Shown: one piece after another, positions 29,813-38,309 of the stretch | Layout: every line of letters begins with the position of its first letter | Numbering within the stretch: position 1 is the stretch's first letter | Assembly (NCBI RefSeq): GCF_001310275.1 | Contig: NZ_LGYZ01000057.1 | Coordinates: 62,001 to 126,000 of the forward strand | Length of the DNA: 64,000 nt | Direction: 5' to 3' | Source: Nocardia arizonensis | Lineage (GTDB): Bacteria; Actinomycetota; Actinomycetes; Mycobacteriales; Mycobacteriaceae | Translations under genes and position numbers: made by a program | The notes under the pieces: generated by a model | What the model was told of the DNA's origin: nothing | Databases searched by the model: none | The model's input: only the letters and a program-made list of their open reading frames with translations

Positions 29813-29838
29813 GGCCCACCGGATATATCCGGTGGGCC
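29813..29838 (+). terminator. Intrinsic terminator
   Basis: Perfect 26-bp palindrome (GGCCCACCGGATA and its complement), folding to a 10-11 bp stem, followed by a T-rich stretch (TTGCTATTTCT). Confidence 0.7.
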
Positions 29839-30032
29839 GTTGCTATTTCTCCGAACAGCGCCGAAGCTGTGCCTTCTTCCGCTGAAACAGCGCGATCATC
29901 CTCTCGTACCGGAACTTCCGTACTCCATCGATTCGATGGCTGATTCGATCGTGCCGCAACCCTGTCGGCCGCCATGGCTCGAGAAACGCGCCGACCGGAA
30001 CTTCACCGCGCGAGACGACGGATCCGCTGTGA

Positions 30033-30575
30033 TCAGGCGATGAGATCGCCGACCAGTACCCGGGTGTCGGGCACGAACGGCCACGCCGGATCGTCGAGAT
30101 GGGCGCGTAGTTCGGCGTCGGTCCACCACCAGCCGTCCGCGATCTCGTCCGGCTGATGCCGGATGGGTCCGTCGTAGCGCAGTTCGTAGGCGAACAGGTG
30201 ACAGCGCATCGGCCGTCCCGCCCACGTGCCGTCCCAGGAGGCGCTTGCCATCGGCAGCGGTGCGCGTCCGTGCTCGGCGACCACGATGCCGAGCTCCTCC
30301 GCGAGTTCACGCACGGCGGTTTGTTCGGGGCTCTCGCCCGGCGCGACCACCCCGCCCGCCAGACAGTCGTGCATACCCGCGAAGACCATCTTGGTATCGG
30401 TGCGCCGGTGCACGTAGATCCGCTCCCCGTCCGGTGAGCGGACCAGCACTCCCGCGCTGGCATGCCAGAGTCCGTCCCGATAGACCTCCGCGCGATCCGC
30501 CGATCCGGTGACCTGTCCCGAGCGGTCGTACACCGCGATCATCTCCGAGCGTTGTTTCGGTGGCTGCGCGGTCAC
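30033..30575 (-). CDS. NUDIX hydrolase
   Basis: 180 residues. The Nudix box runs from G75 to I97 (GVVAPGESPEQTAVRE, then LAEELGI), with R89, E90, E93 and E94 in place. The neighbouring pattern (YRDGLWHASAGVLV before the box, HRRTDTK) is that of the isopentenyl-diphosphate-isomerase-like branch that also includes uncharacterised diphosphatases. Substrate unknown. The GTG start has TACTCT ending six bases upstream. Confidence 0.9.
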   Translation of the reverse strand: MTAQPPKQRSEMIAVYDRSGQVTGSADRAEVYRDGLWHASAGVLVRSPDGERIYVHRRTDTKMVFAGMHDCLAGGVVAPGESPEQTAVRELAEELGIVVAEHGRAPLPMASASWDGTWAGRPMRCHLFAYELRYDGPIRHQPDEIADGWWWTDAELRAHLDDPAWPFVPDTRVLVGDLIA

Positions 30576-30581
30576 AGTCCG

Positions 30582-30587
30582 AGAGTA
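30582..30587 (-). promoter_or_regulatory. -10 element, leaderless NUDIX gene
   Basis: TACTCT on the minus strand, six bases before the GTG at 30575. Confidence 0.5.
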
Positions 30588-30624
30588 ACCTGTGAGTCAC
30601 GTCGACTCGAGAGAGGACCGCGCG

Positions 30625-31014
30625 ATGGTCTTGCCCCGCGCACTGGCGAATTTCAACCGGCACGTCACCAATCCCGTGGCCGGTCTACTGGCGGGACGTG
30701 TTCCGCCGTTCGGCACGATCGTGCACCGCGGCCGCCGCTCCGGCCGCGTCTACCGCACCCCGGTCTGGGTGTTCCCCCGCGACGGCGGCTACCGTATCGC
30801 GCTCACCTACGGCCGCGACGTGGACTGGGTTCGGAATGTATTGGCGGCGGAAAGGTTCGAGCTGCGATGGCGGGGCGCGACCCTCGTCCTCGCCGATCCG
30901 GTCATCGAGGAGGACCCGGCGGCGGCGTGGGCGCCGATCGGGATCCGGCAGGTCCTCGTCGGTATCGCGGCCCGCTACAGCCTCTTCGCACGCCCCGTCG
31001 ACGCGGCCTGGTAG
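30625..31014 (+). CDS. Deazaflavin-dependent nitroreductase family (Ddn-like) protein
   Basis: 129 residues from ATG 30625, behind GAGAGGA. A split beta-barrel with TIVHRGRRSGRVYRTPVWVF and YGRDVDWVRNVLAA, the marks of the F420H2-dependent Ddn family. Substrates of these proteins are often quinones. Its 3' end overlaps the 3' end of the convergent yidC-like gene by 40 bases. Confidence 0.85.
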   Translation: MVLPRALANFNRHVTNPVAGLLAGRVPPFGTIVHRGRRSGRVYRTPVWVFPRDGGYRIALTYGRDVDWVRNVLAAERFELRWRGATLVLADPVIEEDPAAAWAPIGIRQVLVGIAARYSLFARPVDAAW

Positions 31015-31907
31015 CGGATGCGGCGCGACCTGCCGCGGACCGGTCTCGCTCCCGGCTTCGGTGTGGTCGCCGCGCGCACGACGACCGTATCCGCTTCGCG
31101 CCGAGCGTTTTCGGCATCGACGCGCCGGTGCACCAGATACTGCTGAGCCGCGGTCCACGCGTTGGTCGACGCCCAGTACAGCAGTACCGCGATCGGCAGT
31201 ACCGCCCCGCCGATCAGCGCGCCGGCCGGGAACACCCACAGGCTCAGCGTATTCATCACCCGTGCCTGCGCGGTGTCGGCATCCTGGCGCGCGACCGCGA
31301 CGCGCGCGGCAAGATGAGTGGCGATCGCCGCGACCGTCATGAGCGTGATCGCGACCGCGGTCACCGTGACGCCGGGCGTTCCCGCGAGTGTCGCCGTCAG
31401 CGGCGCGCCGAACAGGTGCGTGTCGAGGAAGGACCGGACGTCGTCGGCGCCGAGCAGGTAGTTCGGGGTCGTGGCGTTCTGTTCGGGTGACATCGGGGTC
31501 GAGGTGGCCTGGAAGGGTATGTGCGAGCCGACGCCGGTGCGGTCGAAAGACCGTAGGACGTGGAACAGTCCGAGGAACAGCAGGCCCTGGACCAGCATGG
31601 GCAGGCATCCGACGAACAGGCCGACGCCGTTGTCCGCGTGCAGCCGCCGGATCTCCTCGGTCCGGCGCGCCCGGTCCTCGGGGTGGGCGCGTTCGATCGC
31701 CGCGATCTTCGGCCGCAGTCGCCGCAGGGCGGCCTGGTTGCGCACCTGTTTCAGCACGGTCGGCACCAGTGCCGCGCGGAAACAGGCGACCAGGCATATC
31801 ACGGCGAGCACCCAGGCGAGGTCGGAACCGGGGCCGAGGATCGACGCGAAGGCGGTGTGCCACAGCCACAGAACGGCGGACACGGGGTAGTAGACGAAAT
31901 CGAGCAC
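30975..31907 (-). CDS. YidC/Oxa1-family membrane insertase, short paralogue
   Basis: 310 residues from GTG 31907, behind AGGTGG; a TTG at 31973 would add 22. It opens with LDFVYYPVSAVLWLWH, the standard actinobacterial YidC start. The hydrophilic QVRNQAALRRLRPKIAAI loop, the GCLPMLVQGLLFLGLFH helix and the later helices (FPAGALIGGAVLPIAVLLYW) give the five-helix core. The basic tail is 45 residues. The genome should have a second, essential YidC near rnpA, so this is probably an extra copy. Confidence 0.87.
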   Translation of the reverse strand: MLDFVYYPVSAVLWLWHTAFASILGPGSDLAWVLAVICLVACFRAALVPTVLKQVRNQAALRRLRPKIAAIERAHPEDRARRTEEIRRLHADNGVGLFVGCLPMLVQGLLFLGLFHVLRSFDRTGVGSHIPFQATSTPMSPEQNATTPNYLLGADDVRSFLDTHLFGAPLTATLAGTPGVTVTAVAITLMTVAAIATHLAARVAVARQDADTAQARVMNTLSLWVFPAGALIGGAVLPIAVLLYWASTNAWTAAQQYLVHRRVDAENARREADTVVVRAATTPKPGARPVRGRSRRIRYQAASTGRAKRL

Positions 31908-32005
31908 GGGGGAACCACCTGACGGGGCGGCGTGCCGCGGGGGGGCACGAACGGAAGGGTTGACGGTCGACAAGGGCCGACGTCACACCCGTTCTGGGCG
32001 TGCCG

Positions 32006-32302
32006 TCAGCGCGCGACCGCGCCCGGTGCTCTCGGTCGTGGACGTCCCGCCGTGTCAGGACTGCTCTGGCGCAGATACGAGCCGCGCCTGCGTCGCTGGG
32101 CCGAGCTCGGCGGACCCGCGGTGGCCACGGTGAGCACACGCGACGGCAGTCCGTGCGGCGCCATGAGCGTGACGATCGCCGCGGCGGTGACCGCGCCGAG
32201 TGCCACCAGCGCACTGGATTCGCCGGCCGGTGCCACCAGCAGGACGAGGGCGGGCAGCACGAAGCCGAGTACCGCGAAGGTCGGCCGAACCCGCCAGAAC
32301 AT
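32006..32302 (-). CDS. Small membrane protein, DUF6412-like
   Basis: 98 residues from ATG 32302 (an ATG at 32317 would add five). Two hydrophobic helices (TFAVLGFVLPALVLLVA and ALVALGAVTAAAIVTLM), then an Arg/Pro-rich cytoplasmic tail. It lies just upstream of the yidC-like gene on the same strand, a common pairing for DUF6412 proteins in actinobacteria. Function unknown. Confidence 0.6.
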   Translation of the reverse strand: MFWRVRPTFAVLGFVLPALVLLVAPAGESSALVALGAVTAAAIVTLMAPHGLPSRVLTVATAGPPSSAQRRRRGSYLRQSSPDTAGRPRPRAPGAVAR

Positions 32303-32336
32303 GATCCGAGAGTACATGCGCGACCCGGGTGTCGGC

Positions 32337-33176
32337 TCAGGCGCTCGGTTCGCCGGCCCAGCAGCCGTCGCCGAGGTCCCAGTCGTTCGTCCGGTCGAGC
32401 GCGGCGGGGAAGAGTCCGAAGGTGCGGCGGCAGGTGCGGGTGAAATGCGCGCCGTCGTCGAATCCGGCCGCGAGCGCGGCGGCGGCCAGGTCGTCGCCGG
32501 CGCGCACCCGGGCGATGGCGACCCGAAGGCGCAGCCAGAGGATATAGGGCCGCAAGGGAATACCGACCTGGGCGGCGAACAGATGCGACAATCGCGTCGG
32601 CGAGAGTCCCACCCGCCGGGCCACATCCGCGCCCCGGACGGTGCGGTCGGGCACCAGGGCGGGCAGCATGCGCAGCGCTTCGGCCACCGCCGCGTGGTGC
32701 GGACGCGCCCGCGGTATCTCCCGGTCGTCGCGCAGGTGCGCGACGAGCGCGTCGACCTGCGCGGCCAGCGTGCCGCCGCGCAGGTCCGCCCGCGCGTGCG
32801 CGCCGCCGGTCCAGCCGTCGGTGTGCGCGCGCCGGTCGGCGGCGGCGCCCGCCACCGTCTCGGGGTCGAGATACAGCGCGGCGCCCTGCGCGGCGCCGGC
32901 GTCGACGCGGTGCGGTGCGTCGGCGGGCACGATGACCAGGGTGCCGCGGTGGTGCGTGCCGCTGGCGTCCATCACGGTCAGCGGCGTACGGGCCGCGAGG
33001 ACCTGGACGGCGTGATGGGCGTGCAGTGCGGTCTCGTCGATGGCGCCGCCGAAGGCGAGGATGCCGGGCCGCAGCATGGCTGTCGCGCAACGGGACTCGT
33101 CGGGCGTGCGCGCGTCGCCCGGATCGCGGGGTCGGGGTGTCGCGGACATTCCCTCGGTGACCAGAGCCTTCTCCAT
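32337..33176 (-). CDS. AraC-family transcriptional regulator
   Basis: 279 residues from ATG 33176, behind GGGAG. N-terminal cupin-like sensor (HAHHAVQVLAA, GTLVIVPADAPHRVDAG). C-terminal double helix-turn-helix with ARRVGLSPTRLSHLFAAQVG and the AraC signature AALAAGFDDGAHFTRTCRRTFG. It is followed on the same strand by the DUF6412 and yidC-like genes, which it may control. Inducer unknown. Confidence 0.9.
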   Translation of the reverse strand: MEKALVTEGMSATPRPRDPGDARTPDESRCATAMLRPGILAFGGAIDETALHAHHAVQVLAARTPLTVMDASGTHHRGTLVIVPADAPHRVDAGAAQGAALYLDPETVAGAAADRRAHTDGWTGGAHARADLRGGTLAAQVDALVAHLRDDREIPRARPHHAAVAEALRMLPALVPDRTVRGADVARRVGLSPTRLSHLFAAQVGIPLRPYILWLRLRVAIARVRAGDDLAAAALAAGFDDGAHFTRTCRRTFGLFPAALDRTNDWDLGDGCWAGEPSA

Positions 33177-33458
33177 CGGATGCTCCCGGCTGGTGACGCG
33201 AATCCAGGACCGGATCCATCGCCGAGACTATCCGGGCGACAGCGCCGAGCGGAGGGTTTCGGTAACCTGACCCAGGAATTCACATACGGGCGCGACCGCC
33301 GGGATGTGCGGGTAGCGGGCTCCTCGAGGAGTTCCCGCGGCGAGGTCGGGCGGCGATTCGGCGGAGAACCTGACGTCGAGTCCACCACGTTCACAGCGAA
33401 CGGGATTGGGCGAGAACGGAATACCGCGCGGTGTGCCCGACCCTGCGACGGTGTCGGG

Positions 33459-34157
33459 TCAGGGCAGGCCGAACAGCAGGACTTCGGGATCGAGTCCGTC
33501 GCGTTCGATTCGAAAGGCATTGCGGAACAACTCCTGATCGCGGTCGTTGCGGCGCCCCAGCGTGCCGATCTCGGGATAGATCCGGCATTCGGCGGCGCAG
33601 CGCAGCCAGTCACGTTCGGCGGCCGCCTCGTGGAATCGCGGAAAGTCGAAGGCGGGGCCGAGTACCCAGCACATGCTCAGCAATCCGAGTTGGGCGTCGG
33701 CGGGCCAGGAGTCGAACCCGGCGAAGGGCAGGGCGACCGCGCCGGTGCGGTCGCGCACGATACGTCCGCGCGCGAGTGTCTGCACGAGGTGCAGATGGTC
33801 GAACACCATCCGGTCGATCGCGGTATCGGTGAGACGCAGATCGGTGAGTCGCTCGAAACGGCGGCAGCCGCCGTGCGCCAGATCGCTGCGGCGTTTCACG
33901 GTTTCCCACGCGGCATCGATATCCGGGTCGGCGGCGAAGGGACCGCGCATCCCGTGCCGCCACGGTAGTCGGCGCGAGGCGGCCAGCGAATTCTCGCGTC
34001 GGCCGGGTGTGGGCGACCCGACATCGGGGACCGTGTCGTCGAGGCTGATGCCGACGGCGGTGGCCACCCGCCCCCGGACATCGAGGTACATCCACGGCAC
34101 TCGGCCTTCCAACGGCTCGTTGAAGGGCAGCCAGATCTCGCGGACCGCGGCTCTCAT
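33459..34157 (-). CDS. T4-lysozyme-like fold protein without signal peptide
   Basis: 232 residues from ATG 34157, with GGAG eight bases upstream. The first 36 residues track phage T4 lysozyme: E17 and D26 in LEGRVPWMYLDVRG are nine apart as in T4 E11 and D20, and the following GRVATAVG matches GYYTIGIG, with the Thr shifted by one (T33). The rest is helical, with WPADAQLGLLSMCWVLG. There is no signal peptide or cell-wall-binding domain, so access to peptidoglycan is unexplained. It may be a cytoplasmic hydrolase, a toxin-like protein or an inactive relative. Confidence 0.6.
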   Translation of the reverse strand: MRAAVREIWLPFNEPLEGRVPWMYLDVRGRVATAVGISLDDTVPDVGSPTPGRRENSLAASRRLPWRHGMRGPFAADPDIDAAWETVKRRSDLAHGGCRRFERLTDLRLTDTAIDRMVFDHLHLVQTLARGRIVRDRTGAVALPFAGFDSWPADAQLGLLSMCWVLGPAFDFPRFHEAAAERDWLRCAAECRIYPEIGTLGRRNDRDQELFRNAFRIERDGLDPEVLLFGLP

Positions 34158-34523
34158 CGGTGATACTCCGTACTCCGGTGCGATGCGGACCGATTCGTGA
34201 TTCGCACCGCATCCGTCGCACCCGCATTCGTGTGGACGCGCGCCGTCGTGCGACGCGCTTCCAGCATCGGGGCCCGGCGCGTGCCGATCACGAGTACCGC
34301 GCTACTCGTGTTCGGCCGGGCGTCCCCGATCCGAATGCGAACGAGCTCCCGGTTACTCCGGTGTGTCGCGACCATCGAACGGGTCGGCGTTCGAACCGGC
34401 TCGACCACGGGTGCGGCCGTGGCGACGATCGGTCGACGACTGTGGGTTCCGGCCCGGCACGCCCGGATCGCGCGGAGTACCACCCTCGGTATGACACCGC
34501 ACCGGTCGCCTAGGCTCGGTGGT
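34158..34523. other. Intergenic region before dop
   Basis: No gene is seen. The dop frame stays open through it, but the sequence has no Dop similarity and the dop ATG has its own -10 element. Confidence 0.5.
34511..34516 (+). promoter_or_regulatory. -10 element, leaderless dop transcript
   Basis: TAGGCT followed by exactly seven bases and the dop ATG. Confidence 0.6.
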
Positions 34524-36023
34524 ATGCAGCGCATCATCGGAATAGAGGTCGAATACGGCATCTCGACCCCCACGGAGCCGACGGCCAACCCGATCCTCAC
34601 CTCCACCCAGGCGGTGCTCGCGTACGCCGCCGCCGAGGGCGTGCCGCGGGCGAAGCGGACGCGCTGGGACTACGAGGTGGAATCACCGCTGCGGGACGCG
34701 CGCGGATTCGACCTGAGCCGCATGAGCGGCCCGGCGCCGGTGATCGACGCCGACGAGGTGGGCGCGGCCAATATGATCCTCACCAATGGCGCGCGGCTCT
34801 ACGTCGACCACGCGCATCCCGAGTACTCGGCCCCCGAGGTCACCGACCCGCTGGACGCGGTGATCTGGGACAAGGCCGGCGAGCGGGTCATGGAGGCCGC
34901 CGCACGGCACGCCTCGAGCGTCCCAGGCGCGCCGCGGTTGCAGCTGTACAAGAACAATGTCGACGGCAAAGGCGCCTCCTATGGCACCCACGAGAACTAC
35001 CTGATGAGCCGTGACACCCCGTTCAACCAGATCATTGTCGGGCTGACGCCGTTCTTCGTCTCCCGCCAGGTCATCACCGGTTCCGGGCGGGTGGGCATCG
35101 GGCAGTCCGGTGACCAGGCCGGTTTCCAGCTGTCGCAGCGCGCCGACTACATCGAGGTCGAGGTCGGTCTGGAGACCACCCTCAAGCGCGGCATCATCAA
35201 CACCCGCGACGAACCGCACGCCGACGCCGACAAGTACCGCAGGCTGCATGTCATCATCGGCGACGCCAACCTCGCCGAGATGTCGACCTACCTCAAGGTC
35301 GGCACCGCCGCGCTGGTCCTCGACCTGATCGAGGCGGGGGAAGACCTGTCGGACCTGCAACTGGCCCGTCCGGTCACCGCGGTGCACCAGATCAGCCACG
35401 ATCCGACCCTGCGGACCGCTGTCGCACTCGCCGACGGCCGCGAGCTGACCGGCCTGGCACTGCAACGGCTCTACCACGAGCGCGCGGCCAAGTTCATGGA
35501 CCGCGAGGGCAACGACGACCCGCGCGCCCGTGACATCCTCGACAATTGGGCGATGGTGCTCGACCTGCTCGAACGCGATCCCATGGAGACGGCGAACCTG
35601 CTGGACTGGACCGCCAAACTGCGACTGCTCGAGGGAATGCGCAATCGTGAGGGTCTCGGCTGGGCCGCGCCGAAACTCCATCTGATGGACCTCCAGTACT
35701 CCGATGTGCGCCTGGACAAGGGCCTCTACAACCGCCTGGTGGCCCGCGGGTCGATGAAGCGGCTGATTACTGAACAGCAGGTACTCGAGGCCATGACCAC
35801 CCCGCCCACCGATACCCGCGCGTACTTCCGCGGCGAGTGCCTGCGCCGCTTCGGCGCGGATATCGCGGCCGCGAGCTGGGATTCGGTGATCTTCGACCTC
35901 GGCGGCGACTCGCTGGTGCGAATTCCCACTCTGGAACCGCGCCGCGGCACCAAATCGCATGTCGGCAAGCTGCTCGACGGGGTCGACACCGCCGCCGAAC
36001 TCGTGGAACAACTCACCCAGTGA
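34524..36023 (+). CDS. dop: Pup deamidase/depupylase
   Basis: 499 residues, nearly colinear with M. tuberculosis Dop. It deamidates the C-terminal Gln of Pup to Glu, making it competent for ligation, and also removes Pup from substrates. Glutamine-synthetase-like fold: [14 protein letters not shown] holds the magnesium-binding acidic residues, followed by [37 protein letters not shown] and [18 protein letters not shown]. The [16 protein letters not shown] block near the C-terminus is conserved ([14 protein letters not shown]). The start is the ATG seven bases after a TAGGCT hexamer. Confidence 0.97.
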   Translation: MQRIIGIEVEYGISTPTEPTANPILTSTQAVLAYAAAEGVPRAKRTRWDYEVESPLRDARGFDLSRMSGPAPVIDADEVGAANMILTNGARLYVDHAHPEYSAPEVTDPLDAVIWDKAGERVMEAAARHASSVPGAPRLQLYKNNVDGKGASYGTHENYLMSRDTPFNQIIVGLTPFFVSRQVITGSGRVGIGQSGDQAGFQLSQRADYIEVEVGLETTLKRGIINTRDEPHADADKYRRLHVIIGDANLAEMSTYLKVGTAALVLDLIEAGEDLSDLQLARPVTAVHQISHDPTLRTAVALADGRELTGLALQRLYHERAAKFMDREGNDDPRARDILDNWAMVLDLLERDPMETANLLDWTAKLRLLEGMRNREGLGWAAPKLHLMDLQYSDVRLDKGLYNRLVARGSMKRLITEQQVLEAMTTPPTDTRAYFRGECLRRFGADIAAASWDSVIFDLGGDSLVRIPTLEPRRGTKSHVGKLLDGVDTAAELVEQLTQ

Positions 36024-36096
36024 CGATCCACCCGGCGACGACGCGGCCGTCGCGGCGATTTCGACACAGATCCGCCATCGCCTCGGCCGTGCTGGG

Positions 36097-36102
36097 TAGG
36101 GT
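36097..36102 (+). promoter_or_regulatory. Possible -10 element for pup-prcBA
   Basis: TAGGGT. If used, transcription would begin near 36110 and leave a leader of about 155 bases ahead of pup. Confidence 0.3.
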
Positions 36103-36126
36103 TGTTGTACGAGCACGCACATTGCT

Positions 36127-36165
36127 CATGATCGGAGTCGTGCTCATACTTGGGCTCCGATCATG
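36127..36165 (+). promoter_or_regulatory. Hairpin in the pup leader
   Basis: Perfect 11-bp arms CATGATCGGAG and CTCCGATCATG with a 17-nt loop, 100 bases before the pup ATG. No T-tract follows, so attenuation, mRNA stability or an operator are all possible. Confidence 0.5.
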
Positions 36166-36265
36166 ATGAGAACACGGCGGCGCGAGGCGGACCCGGAGGC
36201 GAGAGCCTGCGTAACCGCGTAGGGCCCGGCAGCGCCGCCCATCGAACAGAGGGAGGTCGGCTGCC

Positions 36266-36460
36266 ATGGCACAAGAGCAGACCAAGCGCGCCGGGGGCGG
36301 CGACGAGGACGAGGGTCAGGAAGGCGTCGACGCCGCCGGTCAGGAACGTCGCGAGAAACTGGCCGAGGACACCGACGACCTGCTCGACGAGATCGATGAC
36401 GTGCTCGAGGAGAACGCCGAGGACTTCGTCCGCGCGTACGTGCAGAAGGGTGGCCAGTGA
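36266..36460 (+). CDS. pup: Prokaryotic ubiquitin-like protein Pup
   Basis: 64 residues, acidic and disordered at the start, with the helix [20 protein letters not shown] that binds the Mpa coiled coil, and ending in Gly-Gly-Gln. The terminal Gln must be deamidated by Dop before PafA can link it to substrate lysines. GGGAGGT precedes the ATG, unlike the leaderless ligase genes. Its stop overlaps the prcB start as GTGA. Confidence 0.98.
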   Translation: MAQEQTKRAGGGDEDEGQEGVDAAGQERREKLAEDTDDLLDEIDDVLEENAEDFVRAYVQKGGQ

Positions 36461-37323
36461 CCGCGGGTGATCCGATGCGTCTCCAACCGGGGTACGCACT
36501 CTCGTCCTTCACCGAGCACCTGCGCTCACACGCACCGGAACTGTTGCCGGGCAACAGGTTCGCCGCTATCGACGGTGCCGCCGGAGTTTCCGGCGGCACC
36601 GCCGCGAAGGAGGTCGCCCCGCACGGCACCACCATCGTGGCGGTGAGCTTCCGCGGCGGCGTGCTGATCGCGGGCGACCGGCGGGCCACCCAGGGCAATC
36701 TGCTGGCCAGCAGGGATATGGAAAAGGTGTACATCACCGATACCTTCTCGGCCGCGGGCATCGCGGGCACCGCGGGCATGGCCGTGGAGATGGTGCGGCT
36801 GTTCGCCGTGGAGTTGGAGCACTACGAGAAGATCGAGGGCATCTCGCTCACCTTCGACGGCAAGGCCAACAAGCTGTCGAAGATGGTGCGTGACAACCTG
36901 CCCGCGGCATTGCAGGGCCTGGCGGTGGTCCCGGTTCTGGTCGGCTACGACCAGCACGCCACCGATCCCGATCGGGCGGGCCGGATCATCTCCTACGACG
37001 TGGTCGGCGGCCGCAGCGAGGAGCGATTCGGCTACACCGCCGTCGGCTCGGGCTCGATGTTCGCCAAGACGTCGCTGAAGAAGTTGTACGCCAAGGGAAT
37101 CGATGAGACGCGCGCGCTGCGCATCGCCGTCGAGTCGCTGTTCGACGCCGCCGACGACGACACCGCCACCGGCGGACCGGATCTGGTGCGCGGTATCTAC
37201 CCGACGGCGGTGCTCATCACCGCGGACGGCGCCGAGGAGGTCACCGAGGCGAGGCTCGAGGAGATCACCCGCGCGATCGTCGCCGACCGGGAGGCCGCCG
37301 AAGAAGGGAGTGCCCCCGCATGA
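36457..37323 (+). CDS. prcB: 20S proteasome beta subunit
   Basis: 288 residues. The propeptide runs to residue 57, and autocleavage before T58 (HG|TTIV) exposes the catalytic threonine. D74 ([10 protein letters not shown]) and the lysine of MEKVYITD support catalysis. [14 protein letters not shown] and [13 protein letters not shown] are conserved. Coupled to pup (GTGA) and to prcA (ATGA). Confidence 0.97.
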   Translation: MTAGDPMRLQPGYALSSFTEHLRSHAPELLPGNRFAAIDGAAGVSGGTAAKEVAPHGTTIVAVSFRGGVLIAGDRRATQGNLLASRDMEKVYITDTFSAAGIAGTAGMAVEMVRLFAVELEHYEKIEGISLTFDGKANKLSKMVRDNLPAALQGLAVVPVLVGYDQHATDPDRAGRIISYDVVGGRSEERFGYTAVGSGSMFAKTSLKKLYAKGIDETRALRIAVESLFDAADDDTATGGPDLVRGIYPTAVLITADGAEEVTEARLEEITRAIVADREAAEEGSAPA

Positions 37324-38090
37324 CGCTGCCGTACTACGCGTCGGCCGAGCAGATCATGCGCGACAAGACCGAGCTCGCGCGCAAGGGCATCGCTCGTGGT
37401 CGCAGCGTCATCGTGCTGGTGTACGACAAGGGTGTGCTGTTCGTCGCGGAGAATCCCTCCGCCACGCTGCACAAGGTGAGTGAACTCTACGACCGCGTCG
37501 GGTTCGCGGCCGTGGGCAAGTACAACGAGTTCGAGAATCTGCGCCGCGGCGGCATCCTCCAGGCCGACCTGCGCGGATACCAGTACGACCGGCGTGATGT
37601 GTCCGGCCGGGCGCTGGCCAACGCCTACGCGCAGACGCTCGGGTCGATCTTCACCGATCAGCTCAAGCCCTACGAGGTCGAGCTGTGCATCGCCGAGGTC
37701 GGCTATCCCGAGCAGTCCGCGCCGTCGGTGCTCTACCGGATCACCTTCGACGGCTCCATCGTGGACGAACGCGAATTCGTGGTGATGGGCGGCACGACCG
37801 AACCCATCACGACCGCGCTGAAGTCGTCCTACGCGGCGGGTCTGAACCTGGCCGCGGCGCTCGGCATCGCGGTGAAGGCGTTGCAGGCGGGTATTCCCGA
37901 CACCGACAAGCGCACGCTCGGGGTCGCCTCGCTCGAGGTCGCCACCCTGGAGCAGGCGCGGCCGCGGCGGGCCTTCCGGCGCATCGCGCACGAGCAGTTG
38001 CAGCGGCTGCTCGACCAGACCGCCGAAGGCGGCGAGGCATCCGATGCCGAGTCCGCCGGGGCCGGGGACGAAACGTCCGCGTCCGAGTAG
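37320..38090 (+). CDS. prcA: 20S proteasome alpha subunit
   Basis: 256 residues. [23 protein letters not shown] forms the gate and first helix of the alpha ring; [31 protein letters not shown] and [10 protein letters not shown] are family blocks. The tail is acidic ([11 protein letters not shown]). The alpha rings dock the QYL tails of Mpa. Overlaps prcB as ATGA and is followed by a terminator. Confidence 0.97.
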   Translation: MTLPYYASAEQIMRDKTELARKGIARGRSVIVLVYDKGVLFVAENPSATLHKVSELYDRVGFAAVGKYNEFENLRRGGILQADLRGYQYDRRDVSGRALANAYAQTLGSIFTDQLKPYEVELCIAEVGYPEQSAPSVLYRITFDGSIVDEREFVVMGGTTEPITTALKSSYAAGLNLAAALGIAVKALQAGIPDTDKRTLGVASLEVATLEQARPRRAFRRIAHEQLQRLLDQTAEGGEASDAESAGAGDETSASE

Positions 38091-38101
38091 AAACCCTTCG
38101 G

Positions 38102-38145
38102 GCCCGCGTGGGGAGCACGGTGGAATTACCGCTCCCGACGCGGGC
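38102..38145 (+). terminator. Terminator of the pup-prcB-prcA operon
   Basis: Nested stem: GCCCGCGT, GGGAGC and GGT pair with ACC, GCTCCC and ACGCGGGC around a 6-nt loop. A short T-run (AATTTT) follows 11 bases later. Confidence 0.8.
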
Positions 38146-38296
38146 TCGCCGCATAATTTTCGTGCTGTCGCCGAGAAGTCGCGGGGCGGCTCTCACCTGG
38201 CGCCGCCCCGTGGAAACGGACAAATCGCGCCAAATCGTTGTGAAGACGTATGCGTCGGTGTTGTCCGCAGCGCCACGCGGGGGCGTCCGTTGGTTG

Positions 38297-38302
38297 TAAT
38301 GT
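38297..38302 (+). promoter_or_regulatory. -10 element, leaderless pafA transcript
   Basis: TAATGT followed by exactly seven bases and the GTG at 38310. It supports the GTG over the ATG two bases upstream. Confidence 0.6.
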
Positions 38303-38309
38303 CGATGAT

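Larger units (their letters stand above)
29614..30032. other. Intergenic region with small frame and terminator
   Basis: Between AIM24 and the convergent NUDIX gene. It contains a possible 23-residue hydrophobic peptide (29720-29791) and a hairpin terminator (29813-29838). The remainder is less GC-rich than the genome and shows no other gene. Confidence 0.5.

Noticed and set aside
34197..34523. N-terminal extension of Dop by 109 residues
   Set aside because: The extension has no similarity to Dop, and the family start MQRIIG is set by its own -10 element.
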